Shown here: positions 44,716 to 54,085 of the stretch, piece after piece | How positions within the stretch are numbered: the first letter of the stretch is position 1 | Layout of the letters: each line of letters opens with the position of its first letter | NCBI GenBank assembly: GCA_030645915.1 | Contig: JAUSNO010000007.1 | Coordinates: 1 to 60,657, forward strand | Reading direction: 5' to 3' | From: Undibacterium sp. | Lineage (GTDB): Bacteria; Pseudomonadota; Gammaproteobacteria; Burkholderiales; Burkholderiaceae_D | DNA length: 60,657 bases | Notes under the pieces: generated by a model | Seen by the model: only the letters and a program-made list of their open reading frames with translations | Databases searched by the model: none | Told to the model about the DNA's origin: nothing | Position numbers and translations under genes: made by a program

Positions 44716-46273
44716 ATGGGGATACGCAGAAAACTGCTGCTCACCTTTATCATTTGCTTCGGCTTGATGGCCGCCATCAGCTTGCCGCTCCTGCAGCGCA
44801 ATATGGATGAAAGTTACGCCACGATAGAGCGCAAGGATCTTACTGCGCACATGGGGCGGATGGTACAAAGTGTTGAGGTAGGGCTGCAGTCTTTGCGTTC
44901 TCAATGTAGTGACTGGGCGGTTTGGACAGAAATGTACGACTACGCCAGCCGGCCTGATGCCGCTTGGGCCATGCAAAATATCGGCGCCAACGCCATGGCC
45001 CCCGCCAATTTGTCGCTGGTGATGATCTATGGCGCCAAGGGCCAACTCATCTCCATGGTGACACGCAATCATCAGGGAGAAGAGCTGGCATTACCGCGCC
45101 TGCTAACCAGCGCTTACGTCAAATTATTATCAGCAGAAACGCAAAGTCGCGCACCGCATTGCGGTCTCATGAAGACCGATGCCGGCCTGATGCTGACCTG
45201 CTGGTCGCGTATCCTGCGCAGCGATTCCACGGGTGATTTTGTCGGTACCGTGGTGATGGGGCGACTACTCGATCAAACTCTGTTAGCAAAACTGCGCGAA
45301 CAAACTCAGCTCGCGATCGAATTGCACGATAGCCCGATGCTGCCGCAGGGCCTGCAACTTTGGCCCGCCGCCTTGTCTTCTGCATCAATCGGCAAGCGTG
45401 ATTTCTGGAGTGCGCATGAACCCAACGTCTACCATCTGTATTATCTGATTCAAGATCTGCTACAGCAAGACGTTGCGCTGTTCACGCTCGATGTCACGCG
45501 CGACGTGCACGAACAGGGGCTGCTACTGTATCGGCAGGTGCGCCGGCAACTGGCATGGACGGCCTTGGGTACCGCCATCTTGCTTGGTTTTCTGGTGCAT
45601 TTTCTGGTCATTCGCCGTCTGCGCGTGGTCACCAATCAGCTTGTCAGCCTAGCCAAGGAATCTACCTGGCACTCGCGCATCAACATCAAGGGAACAGACG
45701 AGCTGGGCATCCTCTCGTCAAGCATCAATACCTTGCTCGGCCTGATCGAATATCAGGTTACTGCGCTGAAATCCCTGACATTGACAGACGCTCTCACGGG
45801 TTTGCCAAACCGGCGAGAATTCGATGCCAGACTGGCGGCAGAATTTTCACGCAAGCAAAGGCACAAGCAGTCATTGGCTTTATTGATGCTCGATGTCGAT
45901 TACTTCAAGCGTTATAACGACCGCTACGGCCATCCGGCGGGTGACAGCGCTAGCAAAAATTCTCACCGCATCCGTTTCCCGCAGCGCTGATCTGGCCGCC
46001 CGCATCGGCGGCGAAGAGTTCGCGATACTCTTGCCCGATACCGACATGGCCGGTGCTATGGCAGTGGCGGATCGGGCCAGGAACATGCTCCATGAGCTTG
46101 GTATCCCCCACGCCGATTCTTCAGTCGCGTCTTGCCTGACCATCAGCGTAGGGATAGCCATAGCAGGCGATGAAACGATCGATGCTTTTATTATTCGGGC
46201 GGATCAGGCCCTGTATCAGGCCAAAAATGCGGGAAGGGACCGCGCTTTTTGCGATCTGGGCAAGCCGGTTTGA
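44716..46273 (+). pseudogene. CHASE4-HAMP-GGDEF diguanylate cyclase, frameshifted
   Basis: The first frame (44716-45990) encodes a membrane helix, a CHASE4-type periplasmic sensor (LRSQCSDWAVWTEMYDYAS), a second helix (LLGFLVHFLVI), a HAMP linker and the front of a GGDEF domain (LTDALTGLPNRREF, MLDVDYFKRYNDRYGHPAGDSA). It then goes out of frame. The continuation in another frame (from about 45950 to 46273) reads LAKILTASVSRSADLAARIGGEEFAILLPDT and on to the end. Compared with usual GGDEF spacing roughly 2 or 11 bases seem to be missing near 45945-45955. As read, the product ends before GGEEF and would be inactive; a sequencing error is possible. Confidence 0.82.
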
Positions 46274-46310
46274 GTTTGTGTATGCGAGCTTGTTGGTAAA
46301 AGCTGAAAAG

Positions 46311-46390
46311 CACCCCTGCCATCACGCACTGTTCATGCGCCTCACCAGCCTATCAAGCCCACAACCCGCATGGCCATTGCGTCTCAGGCC
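46311..46390. repeat. Dispersed palindromic repeat, copy 7
   Basis: Diverged copy: CCATCACGCACTGTTCATGCGCC, a degenerate core CCAGCCTATCAAGCCC, then CCCGCATGGCCATTGCGTCTCAGG. It sits between the convergent GGDEF and rhodanese genes. Confidence 0.75.
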
Positions 46391-46406
46391 ATGCCATATT
46401 TAAAAA

Positions 46407-46868
46407 TTACGCCCCAAACCAAGGTAAATCCGCACTACACCAGCCACCCACAGTCTTGCGATGCCCGTGCGCATCCTTATCGCCTTCAAAGCCCTGCAAG
46501 ATATCGTAGCACTGCGTATAACCGTGTTCGGTCGCCAGTTTGGCGCCGTGCCGCGAGCGTACGCCGGAGCGGCATAAAAACAGGATGGGTGTGTCTTTGT
46601 TCGGTACCTGCGCTGTTAGCTGAGCGATAAAATCCGGATTTGGCGTGCCGCCCGGATACAGGTTCCATTGCACCGCGTGATGTTGTGCTTCCGGGATGTG
46701 GACGCGGCCTACCCAGTCGCGCTCGGCGTTGGTACGTACATCGACGAGGACGATGTTTTGATCTGCCTGCAGCAATGCCCATGCTTGTTCCGGAGTGACT
46801 GCGCCTGCATACGGCAAGCCTTGCTCTTTGCCTGATTGTTGCGCCTCGTTGAGTAAATTACTAGTCAT
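46407..46868 (-). CDS. Rhodanese-domain sulfurtransferase
   Basis: A single rhodanese domain of 153 residues with the active-site loop LCRSGVRSR (persulfide-forming Cys) and the front motif VLVDVRTNAERDWVG. Rhodaneses carry sulfane sulfur. It follows the formate dehydrogenase alpha gene by 42 bp on the same strand, which suggests a role in that enzyme's maturation (sulfur for the molybdenum site or Fe-S clusters). No fdhD is present in the window. Confidence 0.9.
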   Translation of the reverse strand: MTSNLLNEAQQSGKEQGLPYAGAVTPEQAWALLQADQNIVLVDVRTNAERDWVGRVHIPEAQHHAVQWNLYPGGTPNPDFIAQLTAQVPNKDTPILFLCRSGVRSRHGAKLATEHGYTQCYDILQGFEGDKDAHGHRKTVGGWCSADLPWFGA

Positions 46869-46910
46869 GATTTTTTCTCTTTTTTAACACTGCCATTGAA
46901 AATATTGAAA

Positions 46911-49745
46911 TTAAAATAGCTGTCGATGGTAGACCTTGGTCAGATTTTGCAGGTGCAAAGCCTGGCCTCCACCGAAACTGGTTTGCGTTGGAATAGATCC
47001 GCCTGCGCTGAGCTTGACGGCGCAATATTTAAATTCGGGAATTTTGCCGAACGGATCCAGTGCCGCATTGGTGAGCTTGTTGATCGCCGCTTCGTAATAG
47101 CAGAACGGTACAAACACCGCACCACGTGGCGAGCTGTTGTCGGCGCGCGCGTACAGGCTGACCGCGCCGCGTCTTGATGCCAGCGTGATGACGTCGCCCG
47201 GCTGGATACCTAGCGCCAGTAAATCATCGGCATGGATCAGCGCCACCGGATCTGGCTCGATGGCATCTAATACCGCCGTGCGGCGCGTCATGCTGCCGGT
47301 GTGCCAGTGCTCTAATTGCCTGCCTGTGATGAGTATCATCGGATACTCGGCATCGGGTTTTTCATCTGCAGGGATGATGTCCACAGGGACGAATTTGGCG
47401 CGGCCGTCTTTGGTCGGAAAATGCTCGGTAAACACCACATGTTCGCCCGGATCTTCTTCGTGCAGGCAGGGGTAGGTGACGGCGCCATCGCGCTCCAGCC
47501 TTTGCCAGCTGATGCCGGCGATACTGGGCATGGTGCTGCGCATTTCTTCAAATACGGCGGAAACATGCGGATAGTTCCAGTCCAGCCCCATGCGCCGGGC
47601 GATTTGCTGGATGATCCACAGATCTTGCCTGGCGTCGCCGGGCGGCTGTATCGCTTGCTTACCTAGCTGCACGGTGCGGTCGGTGTTGGTGAAGCTGCCG
47701 GTCTTTTCGGGGAAGGCGGAGGCGGGCAAAATCACGTCGGCAAAGTAGGCGGTTTCGGTCAGGAAGATATCTTGCACCACCAGATGATCGAGTGCGGCCA
47801 GCGCGGCGCGCGCCTGGTTGACATCGGGGTCGGACATGGCGGGGTTTTCGCCCATGATGTACATGCCGCGTATATCACCGTGCTGGATTGCGTGCATGAT
47901 TTCGACTACTGTCAAGCCTGGCGTCTTGCACAGCGTATCCGGTGCAAGCTGCCAGATATGTTCAAATTTTTCTATGACGCCAGGTTCAATCACGCGTTGA
48001 TAATCGGGGAACATCATCGGGATTAAGCCCGCATCGGATGCGCCCTGCACATTGTTTTGCCCGCGCAAGGGATGTAGGCCGGTGCCGGGTCTGCCGATCT
48101 GGCCGGTCATGAGTGCCAGCGCAATCAGGCAGCGTACATTGTCGGTGCCGTGGATATGTTGCGAGATGCCCATGCCCCAAAAAATCATGGCCGATTTTGC
48201 CTTGGCATACAGTCTGGCAACTTCACGGATGGTGTCGGCAGAGATGCCGCACAGCGGTGCCATCAGTTCTGGCGAGTAGGTCGCTACATTTTTTTTCAAG
48301 GCGTCAAAACCCGTGGTGCGTTGCGCGATGAAGTCATGATCGATCAAGTCTTCGGCAATGATCACGTGCATCATGGCGCTGAGCAGGGCGACATCGGTGT
48401 CTGGCGTGAACTGCAGGAAACGATGCGCCAGGCGCGCCATGTCGGAGCGGCGCGGATCGCAGACGATGAGCTTGCTGCCGTTCTTGACGGCGTTCTTGAT
48501 CCAGCTGGCGCCTACCGGATGATTGACCGAGGGGTTGGCACCGATCACGATGATGACTTCTGCCTGATCGACATCCATGACAGGATTCGACACACCGCCC
48601 GAGCCTATACCTTCGAGCAATGCCGCGACCGAAGAGGCATGGCACAGACGGGTGCAGTGATCAATATTATTGCTGCCAAATCCTACCCTGACCAATTTCT
48701 GGAACAGGTAGGCTTCTTCATTGCTGCCCTTGGCAGAGCCAAATCCTGCCAGGGATTTTTTGCCATGCTGATCGCGGATCGCCAGCAGTTTTCCGGCGGC
48801 CAAATCCAGCGCTTCTTCCCAACTTGCTTCACGGAAGACCTGCATGACATTCGCCGGGTCCATCTCACTATTCGCATTTTTCGGCGCGTCGCTACGGCGG
48901 ATGAGTGGTGTGGTCAGGCGATGTGGGTGATGCGCATAATCAAAACCGTAGCGCCCCTTGACGCACAGGCGGCCGTGGTTGGCCGGGCCATCGCGGCCTT
49001 CAACTGAAATGATGTGTTCGTCCTTGATATGGTAAGTCAGCTGGCAGCCGACACCGCAGTAAGGGCAGACTGAATCGACTTTTTTATCCGGTATTTGCTG
49101 CGCCTTGGGGCTGGCGGGTAATAGCGCGCCGGTCGGGCAAGCTTGCACACATTCGCCGCAGGCCACGCAGGTAGATGCGCCCATGGCGTCATCCATGTCG
49201 AACACGATCTTGGCTTCTGATCCGCGAAACGCCAGACCGATGACATCGTTCACCTGCACGTCGCGGCAGGCGCGCACGCAGCGCGTGCAGAGGATGCAGG
49301 CATCCAGATTGACGTGGATGGCCGGGTGCGATTGATCCAACTTGATTTGTGGTCGCGAAGCAAAGCGCGATTGTGTGACGCCGCTTTGCCTGGTCCAATA
49401 GGCGAGTTCGTTGGTGTCTGGCGCATTGGCGATTGTCCTTGCTGGCGCATCGGATAGCAATAATTCCAGCACCATTTTCTGTGCCGTGACGGCGCGTGAA
49501 CTATTCGTGCTGACGTCCATGCCTGCCACCGCGTTGCGGCAGCAGGACGGCGCCAGGGTTCTTTCGCCCTTGATCTCGACCATGCAGGCGCGGCAATTGC
49601 CGGCTGCTTCCATGCCCTCCTTGTAGCACAGATGGGGAATGGCTATGCCCTCGCGTTTGGCGATATGCAGCAGGCTTTCATTGTCCTGGCAGGCAACCGT
49701 CTGGCCATTGAGTTGTATGCTGATCGAAGTGTTCATGATATTCAT
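46911..49745 (-). CDS. fdsA: NAD-dependent formate dehydrogenase, alpha (catalytic) subunit
   Basis: A 944-residue cytoplasmic molybdenum enzyme that oxidises formate to CO2. N-terminal [2Fe-2S] domain: HLCYKEGMEAAGNCRACMVE. Two [4Fe-4S] motifs: CILCTRCVRAC and CVACGECVQACPTGA. The molybdopterin domain then begins with VCPYCGVGCQL...RLCVKG. The molybdenum ligand is the Cys in DHCTRLCHASSV (Cys form, not selenocysteine). The C-terminal part binds bis-MGD (HWHTGSMTRRTAVLDAIEPDP). It overlaps the beta gene by four bases (ATGA). Confidence 0.93.
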   Translation of the reverse strand: MNIMNTSISIQLNGQTVACQDNESLLHIAKREGIAIPHLCYKEGMEAAGNCRACMVEIKGERTLAPSCCRNAVAGMDVSTNSSRAVTAQKMVLELLLSDAPARTIANAPDTNELAYWTRQSGVTQSRFASRPQIKLDQSHPAIHVNLDACILCTRCVRACRDVQVNDVIGLAFRGSEAKIVFDMDDAMGASTCVACGECVQACPTGALLPASPKAQQIPDKKVDSVCPYCGVGCQLTYHIKDEHIISVEGRDGPANHGRLCVKGRYGFDYAHHPHRLTTPLIRRSDAPKNANSEMDPANVMQVFREASWEEALDLAAGKLLAIRDQHGKKSLAGFGSAKGSNEEAYLFQKLVRVGFGSNNIDHCTRLCHASSVAALLEGIGSGGVSNPVMDVDQAEVIIVIGANPSVNHPVGASWIKNAVKNGSKLIVCDPRRSDMARLAHRFLQFTPDTDVALLSAMMHVIIAEDLIDHDFIAQRTTGFDALKKNVATYSPELMAPLCGISADTIREVARLYAKAKSAMIFWGMGISQHIHGTDNVRCLIALALMTGQIGRPGTGLHPLRGQNNVQGASDAGLIPMMFPDYQRVIEPGVIEKFEHIWQLAPDTLCKTPGLTVVEIMHAIQHGDIRGMYIMGENPAMSDPDVNQARAALAALDHLVVQDIFLTETAYFADVILPASAFPEKTGSFTNTDRTVQLGKQAIQPPGDARQDLWIIQQIARRMGLDWNYPHVSAVFEEMRSTMPSIAGISWQRLERDGAVTYPCLHEEDPGEHVVFTEHFPTKDGRAKFVPVDIIPADEKPDAEYPMILITGRQLEHWHTGSMTRRTAVLDAIEPDPVALIHADDLLALGIQPGDVITLASRRGAVSLYARADNSSPRGAVFVPFCYYEAAINKLTNAALDPFGKIPEFKYCAVKLSAGGSIPTQTSFGGGQALHLQNLTKVYHRQLF

Positions 49746-51457
49746 GCTTTTTTCTCCGCCACCATTAATTCATGCGGAAAGTATTTGATGACGCAATCGA
49801 CAGGATTCGGTGCGGCCTGACCTAACCCGCAAATGGAAGCGTCGCGCATGACCGCAGACAAATCTTGCAGTAGCGGAATGTCCCATTTTTCTTGTGATAT
49901 CAGATCGAGTGACTTGGCGGTACCGGCGCGGCAAGGCGTACATTGGCCGCAGGATTCGTGCTTGAAAAAAGCCATGGTATTGCGCGCAGCAGTCACTGCA
50001 CTATCTATCTGCGAGAGCACGATGACGGCGGCAGAGCCGATGAAGCAACCATGCGGTTGCAGGGTGTCAAAATCGAGTGGCAGATGACTCAGCGATGCGG
50101 GCAAGATGCCGCCAGATGCGCCGCCGGGTAAGTACGCATACAGCGTGTGGCCATCGAGCATGCCGCCGCAATATTCATTGATTAGATCATTGACGCTGAT
50201 GCCTGCCGGCGCCAGATGCACGCCGGGCTTGTTGATGCGGCCGGAGACAGAAAAAGAGCGCAAGCCGGCACGGCCATTGTTGCCATGTTGGGCAAACCAG
50301 GGGGCGCCTTTTTCCAAAAGGGTCGGTACCCAAAACAAAGTTTCAAAATTGTGTACCAGAGTCGGGCGATTGAATAAACCCACTTGCGCGACATATGGCG
50401 GCCGCAAGCGTGGCAGGCCGCGTTTGCCTTCTATCGATTCGATCATGGCGGATTCTTCGCCGCAGATATATGCACCGGCGCCACGTCGCAAGTGAATGCG
50501 CGGCAGTTTGGCGACCGGAGGATGCAAACGTAATTTATCGAGCTCCGCCTGCAGCATGAGGCGGCAGGCATGGTATTCATCACGCAGATAAATATAAATT
50601 TCGGCAATGTCGACGGCCCAGGCGGCAATCAGCATGCCTTCGATAAAACGGTGCGGGTCGCGCTCTAGATAGGTTCTGTCTTTGAAGGTGCCGGGTTCGC
50701 CTTCATCTATATTCACCGCCATGAGTCTGGGGCCAGGCTCCTTGGCGACGATGCGCCATTTGCGCCCGACCGGAAAACCGGCACCGCCTAGGCCGCGCAG
50801 GCCGGAATGATCCTTGGTCTCAAACACAAATTCACGCGAGATACGGCCTGCGTGGCAATCCTTTAATGTCTGATAACCGCCTAAGGCCTGATACGCTGGG
50901 TAATCCAGGCAGGCCAGAGGCTCGGCCTCTGTGGCGTTATCGGCGATGGCTTTTTGTATCGATGGCAGGTCGGCATGCGGCAAGGCATGTTGCCCCAGCA
51001 TGGCTGCGGGAGCTTGTTCACAGCGGCCTATGCATGGCACACGCTGGATGCGTATCGATTTGTCCAGACTGTGTTGCAACTGATTTACCAGCGGCAGAGC
51101 GCCAGCCATTTCACAGGAAAGGCTATCGCAGACGCGCAGAGTTAAGGCAGTTGGTGCAGCGTCATCTTCTTTGGTGATGGTGAAGTGATGATAAAAGCTG
51201 GCGACTTCAAACACTTCGGTCTGTGCCATTCGCATTTCCTGCGCCAGTGCGGCAAGATGGGCCACCGGCAGATGGCCCAGATGATCATTGATGGTGTGCA
51301 GATGTTCAATCAATAAATCTTTTTGTCTTGACGCATTGCCCAGCAAGGCGCGTACTTCTGCTAGTGCAGTCGTATCAATTTGGCGCCCTCTGGCGTGTTG
51401 ACGTTTGCGTTCCTGGCTTGGAGGCAAAGATAAATTAGGATTTATTGAGTGAGTCAT
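49742..51457 (-). CDS. fdsB: Formate dehydrogenase beta subunit, NuoE-NuoF fusion
   Basis: A 571-residue diaphorase subunit. Residues about 25-185 form a NuoE-like thioredoxin-fold [2Fe-2S] domain with CDSLSC and CIGRCEQAP. Residues about 215-560 are NuoF-like: GLRGLGGAGFPVGRKW for FMN/NADH binding, NIDEGEPGTFKDR, GAGAYICGEESA, and the [4Fe-4S] motif ESCGQCTPCRAGT. It passes electrons from the alpha subunit to NAD+. In classic fdsGBAC operons the gamma and beta subunits are separate. No fdsC or fdsD is seen. Confidence 0.92.
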   Translation of the reverse strand: MTHSINPNLSLPPSQERKRQHARGRQIDTTALAEVRALLGNASRQKDLLIEHLHTINDHLGHLPVAHLAALAQEMRMAQTEVFEVASFYHHFTITKEDDAAPTALTLRVCDSLSCEMAGALPLVNQLQHSLDKSIRIQRVPCIGRCEQAPAAMLGQHALPHADLPSIQKAIADNATEAEPLACLDYPAYQALGGYQTLKDCHAGRISREFVFETKDHSGLRGLGGAGFPVGRKWRIVAKEPGPRLMAVNIDEGEPGTFKDRTYLERDPHRFIEGMLIAAWAVDIAEIYIYLRDEYHACRLMLQAELDKLRLHPPVAKLPRIHLRRGAGAYICGEESAMIESIEGKRGLPRLRPPYVAQVGLFNRPTLVHNFETLFWVPTLLEKGAPWFAQHGNNGRAGLRSFSVSGRINKPGVHLAPAGISVNDLINEYCGGMLDGHTLYAYLPGGASGGILPASLSHLPLDFDTLQPHGCFIGSAAVIVLSQIDSAVTAARNTMAFFKHESCGQCTPCRAGTAKSLDLISQEKWDIPLLQDLSAVMRDASICGLGQAAPNPVDCVIKYFPHELMVAEKKA

Positions 51458-51619
51458 TGATCGCTAAGTTGTCTGCAATAGTTAGGAGTGTAGTAAGAAT
51501 AGTAATTAATGTGGAGAGATCTGTCAGCTATTTGAATTTTACGCTGCCATGAATGCAGAAAATCTGACTTACATCAGAAAAACCCTTCAGGATAATGTTT
51601 AAAATAGCACGTGCATTTT

Positions 51620-51636
51620 TGCACCAAAAAAATGCA
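51620..51636. promoter_or_regulatory. NtrC-type site 1
   Basis: TGCACCAAAAAAATGCA: a 17-bp TGCA-N9-TGCA dyad close to the NtrC consensus TGCACC-N5-GGTGCA, in the glnA control region. Confidence 0.75.
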
Positions 51637-51660
51637 TGCATTATTTTTTAAAGAACTATT

Positions 51661-51677
51661 TGCACCAAATTGGTACA
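51661..51677. promoter_or_regulatory. NtrC-type site 2 (best match)
   Basis: TGCACCAAATTGGTACA differs from the NtrC consensus dyad by one arm base. It lies 41 bp from site 1 and 28 bp from site 3, about 150 bp upstream of the sigma-54 promoter, a normal enhancer distance. Confidence 0.85.
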
Positions 51678-51688
51678 TTTTGTGTTTT

Positions 51689-51705
51689 TGCATTATTTTA
51701 GTGCA
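51689..51705. promoter_or_regulatory. NtrC-type site 3
   Basis: TGCATTATTTTAGTGCA, another 17-bp TGCA-N9-TGCA dyad, weaker in its inner bases than site 2. Confidence 0.65.
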
Positions 51706-51811
51706 AATTGCAGTCTTGGCTATTTTTCTTTTTATCATGTGAAATATAGGAAATCGCTATATAAACAAGGCTTTAGGTTAATAGACAGGCGTCTTTTTTT
51801 TGCGCTAAAGA

Positions 51812-51827
51812 TGGCATGGATTCTGCT
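51812..51827 (+). promoter_or_regulatory. Sigma-54 promoter of glnA
   Basis: TGGCATGGATTCTGCT carries the -24 GG and -12 GC pairs at the exact sigma-54 spacing (GG-N10-GC). It lies 139 bp before the glnA start codon. Confidence 0.78.
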
Positions 51828-51966
51828 ATTATTCTTTATTGAGTTCTGCTGTCAGTTTGATTCGCCCTTCTTCAGAAAAGCATGTGCGTAGCAATATTGG
51901 CAAGCCGGTCAGCAGACGGCTCAGCAATTTCCGAATTTATTTCTAGATCTATTTGAGGAGTTTTAC

Positions 51967-53382
51967 ATGGCAATGACAGCCGCAGAAGTTTTGAAAATGG
52001 CAAAAGACAACGAAGTAAAATTCGTTGATTTCCGTTTTACTGATACCCGAGGCAAAGAACAGCACGTCACTGTGCCTGTCTCCCATTTCGATATCGATAA
52101 ATTCGAATCCGGTCATGCATTTGACGGTTCGTCCATCGCTGGCTGGAAAGGCATCGAATCATCAGATATGTTGTTGATGCCAGATCCAAACACCGCAAAT
52201 ATTGATCCGTTCATGGAAGAAACCACATTGTTTATGCAATGTGACGTGATCGAGCCAACAGATGGCAAAGGATATGACCGTGATCCACGTTCTATCGCAC
52301 GCCGCGCTGAAGCCTATTTGAAATCCTCTGGCTTGGGCGACACCGCTTACTTCGGCCCAGAACCAGAATTCTTCATTTTTGATAGCGTACGCTGGAAAAT
52401 CGATATGTCCGGTTGTTTCGTTAAGATTGATTCTGACGAAGCTTCGTGGACCACCGGCGAAAAGCTTGAAGGCGGCAATACAGGGCATCGTCCAACAGTC
52501 AAAGGCGGTTACTTCCCAGTGCCACCAGTTGACAGCTTCCAGGACATGCGCTCGGAAATGTGTCTGATTCTTGAATCCTTGGGCATTCCAGTTGAGGTGC
52601 ATCATCACGAAGTCGCCGGTGCTGGTCAGAACGAAATCGGTACCCGTTTTTCTACTTTGGTAGAGCGTGCTGACTGGACTCAAAATCTGAAATATGTTGT
52701 TTGGAACGTTGCGCATACCTACGGCAAGACAGCCACTTTCATGCCTAAGCCTATCGTTGGCGACAACGGTTCTGGTATGCACGTGCATCAGTCAATCTGG
52801 AAAGATGGCAAAAACCTGTTCGCAGGCGACGGCTATGCTGGTTTGTCCGATTTCGCCTTGTATTACATCGGCGGTATCATCAAACATGCCAAGGCATTGA
52901 ATGCGATCACCAATCCAGGTACTAACTCTTACAAGCGTCTGGTTCCAGGTTATGAAGCGCCGGTTAAACTGGCTTACTCGGCTAAAAACCGTTCTGCCTC
53001 TATCCGCATTCCTTATGTTGCGAATCCAAAAGGCCGTCGCGTTGAAGCTCGTTTCCCAGATCCACTGGCGAATCCATACCTGTGTTTTGCTGCATTGATG
53101 ATGGCTGGTCTGGATGGCGTGCAGAACAAGATTCATCCAGGTGAAGCAGCATCGAAAGATCTGTACCATTTGCCGCCAGAAGAAGATGCATTGATCCCTA
53201 CGGTATGCGCTTCTCTTGAAGAAGCATTGGATTCACTGAATAAAGACCGAGAGTTCCTGACTCGTGGTGGCGTATTTAGCGATAGCATGATTGATGCTTA
53301 TTTGGAACTGAAAATGCAAGACGTGCAGCGCATGCGTATGACTACGCATCCTGCTGAGTTTGATATGTACTATTCCCTGTAA
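51967..53382 (+). CDS. glnA: Glutamine synthetase, type I
   Basis: A 471-residue dodecameric enzyme making glutamine from glutamate, ammonia and ATP. Landmarks are [19 protein letters not shown] at the N-terminus, [13 protein letters not shown], the metal-ligand stretch [26 protein letters not shown], and the ATP loop [21 protein letters not shown]. The adenylylation Tyr is in [10 protein letters not shown] (about residue 398), so the beta-subgroup control by GlnE applies. GAGGAG is placed before the ATG. Transcription is predicted to be NtrC/sigma-54 dependent. Confidence 0.98.
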   Translation: MAMTAAEVLKMAKDNEVKFVDFRFTDTRGKEQHVTVPVSHFDIDKFESGHAFDGSSIAGWKGIESSDMLLMPDPNTANIDPFMEETTLFMQCDVIEPTDGKGYDRDPRSIARRAEAYLKSSGLGDTAYFGPEPEFFIFDSVRWKIDMSGCFVKIDSDEASWTTGEKLEGGNTGHRPTVKGGYFPVPPVDSFQDMRSEMCLILESLGIPVEVHHHEVAGAGQNEIGTRFSTLVERADWTQNLKYVVWNVAHTYGKTATFMPKPIVGDNGSGMHVHQSIWKDGKNLFAGDGYAGLSDFALYYIGGIIKHAKALNAITNPGTNSYKRLVPGYEAPVKLAYSAKNRSASIRIPYVANPKGRRVEARFPDPLANPYLCFAALMMAGLDGVQNKIHPGEAASKDLYHLPPEEDALIPTVCASLEEALDSLNKDREFLTRGGVFSDSMIDAYLELKMQDVQRMRMTTHPAEFDMYYSL

Positions 53383-53394
53383 TCTAAGGATATG

Positions 53395-53427
53395 CAAAAA
53401 AAAAGCGGGGGCAACCCCGCTTTTTTT
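53395..53427 (+). terminator. Terminator of glnA
   Basis: AAAGCGGGG-gcaa-CCCCGCTTT with T7: a strong rho-independent terminator 20 bp after the stop codon. Confidence 0.94.
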
Positions 53428-53516
53428 GTTTCTGAATGTAATGATTTTTGTGTTGTAATTGTGCTGTGGCGCCGCATGACATACACTAAGCCCATTAGTT
53501 ACAAATTGAATTGATC

Positions 53517-54005
53517 ATGAATCAACTATTTAGCGGTTTACTTTTGTTTTCAATTTTTACCTCTTATGCGCATGCGCAAGCCGACGTATTCTTATGTGTC
53601 GATGAACATGGCAAAAAAGAATATAAAAACACAGGAACGACTAAAGGTTGTAAAAAAGTTGAGTTGCCAGGAATTAATATAGTGCCTGCACCCGTATTGC
53701 CAGCAGCAGGAAAAAAAGCAGCAGCAGGTCCTGCGGCCAGCCCGCCTAATTTCCCCAAAGTAGATGACAACACGCAAAAAGCGCGTGATGCAGATCGCAA
53801 GCAGATTTTGTTGGATGAGCTCAAGGCAGAAGAGCAAAAATTGACCAATTTGAAAAAAGAATACAACAACGGTGAACCCGAACGGCAAGGTGGCGAAAAG
53901 AATTTCGCCAAATATCAGGAGCGCACCACAATGATGAAAGAAGACATCAATCGCACCGAAAAGAACATTGAAGCACTAAAAAGGGAAGTTGCCAATCTGA
54001 AATGA
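53517..54005 (+). CDS. Exported DUF4124-type protein with coiled coil
   Basis: A 162-residue protein with signal peptide (ends TSYAHAQA) and a short N-terminal DUF4124-like domain (DVFLCVDEHGKKEYKNTGTTKGCKKVELP, two Cys probably bonded). A Pro/Ala linker leads to a charged coiled coil at about residues 85-160 (KQILLDELKAEEQKLTNLKKEY, ending EALKREVANLK). Its role is unknown. The position between glnA and ntrB is typical for this bacterial group. Confidence 0.78.
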   Translation: MNQLFSGLLLFSIFTSYAHAQADVFLCVDEHGKKEYKNTGTTKGCKKVELPGINIVPAPVLPAAGKKAAAGPAASPPNFPKVDDNTQKARDADRKQILLDELKAEEQKLTNLKKEYNNGEPERQGGEKNFAKYQERTTMMKEDINRTEKNIEALKREVANLK

Positions 54006-54049
54006 CGATATTATTTTCAAGTCAGTTTCAGGCATGATGCTTGCATTCT

Positions 54050-54075
54050 AAGGTCGCTCTACGCGGCCTTTTTTT
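54050..54075 (+). terminator. Terminator between the DUF4124 gene and ntrB
   Basis: AAGGTCGC-tctac-GCGGCCTT, an 8-bp stem with one G-T pair, followed by T7. It occurs inside the upstream extension of the ntrB frame, so ntrB should start downstream of it and must have its own promoter or depend on read-through. Confidence 0.8.
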
Positions 54076-54085
54076 ATCCTTCATT

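Noticed and set aside
18636..46390. CRISPR array or tandem repeat locus
   Set aside because: The similar sequences are dispersed tens of kilobases apart and palindromic, without regular spacers or cas genes.
48150..49007. 285-residue plus-strand frame opposite the formate dehydrogenase alpha gene
   Set aside because: Long antisense frames are common opposite GC-rich coding sequence. The opposite strand has all expected Fe-S and molybdopterin motifs.
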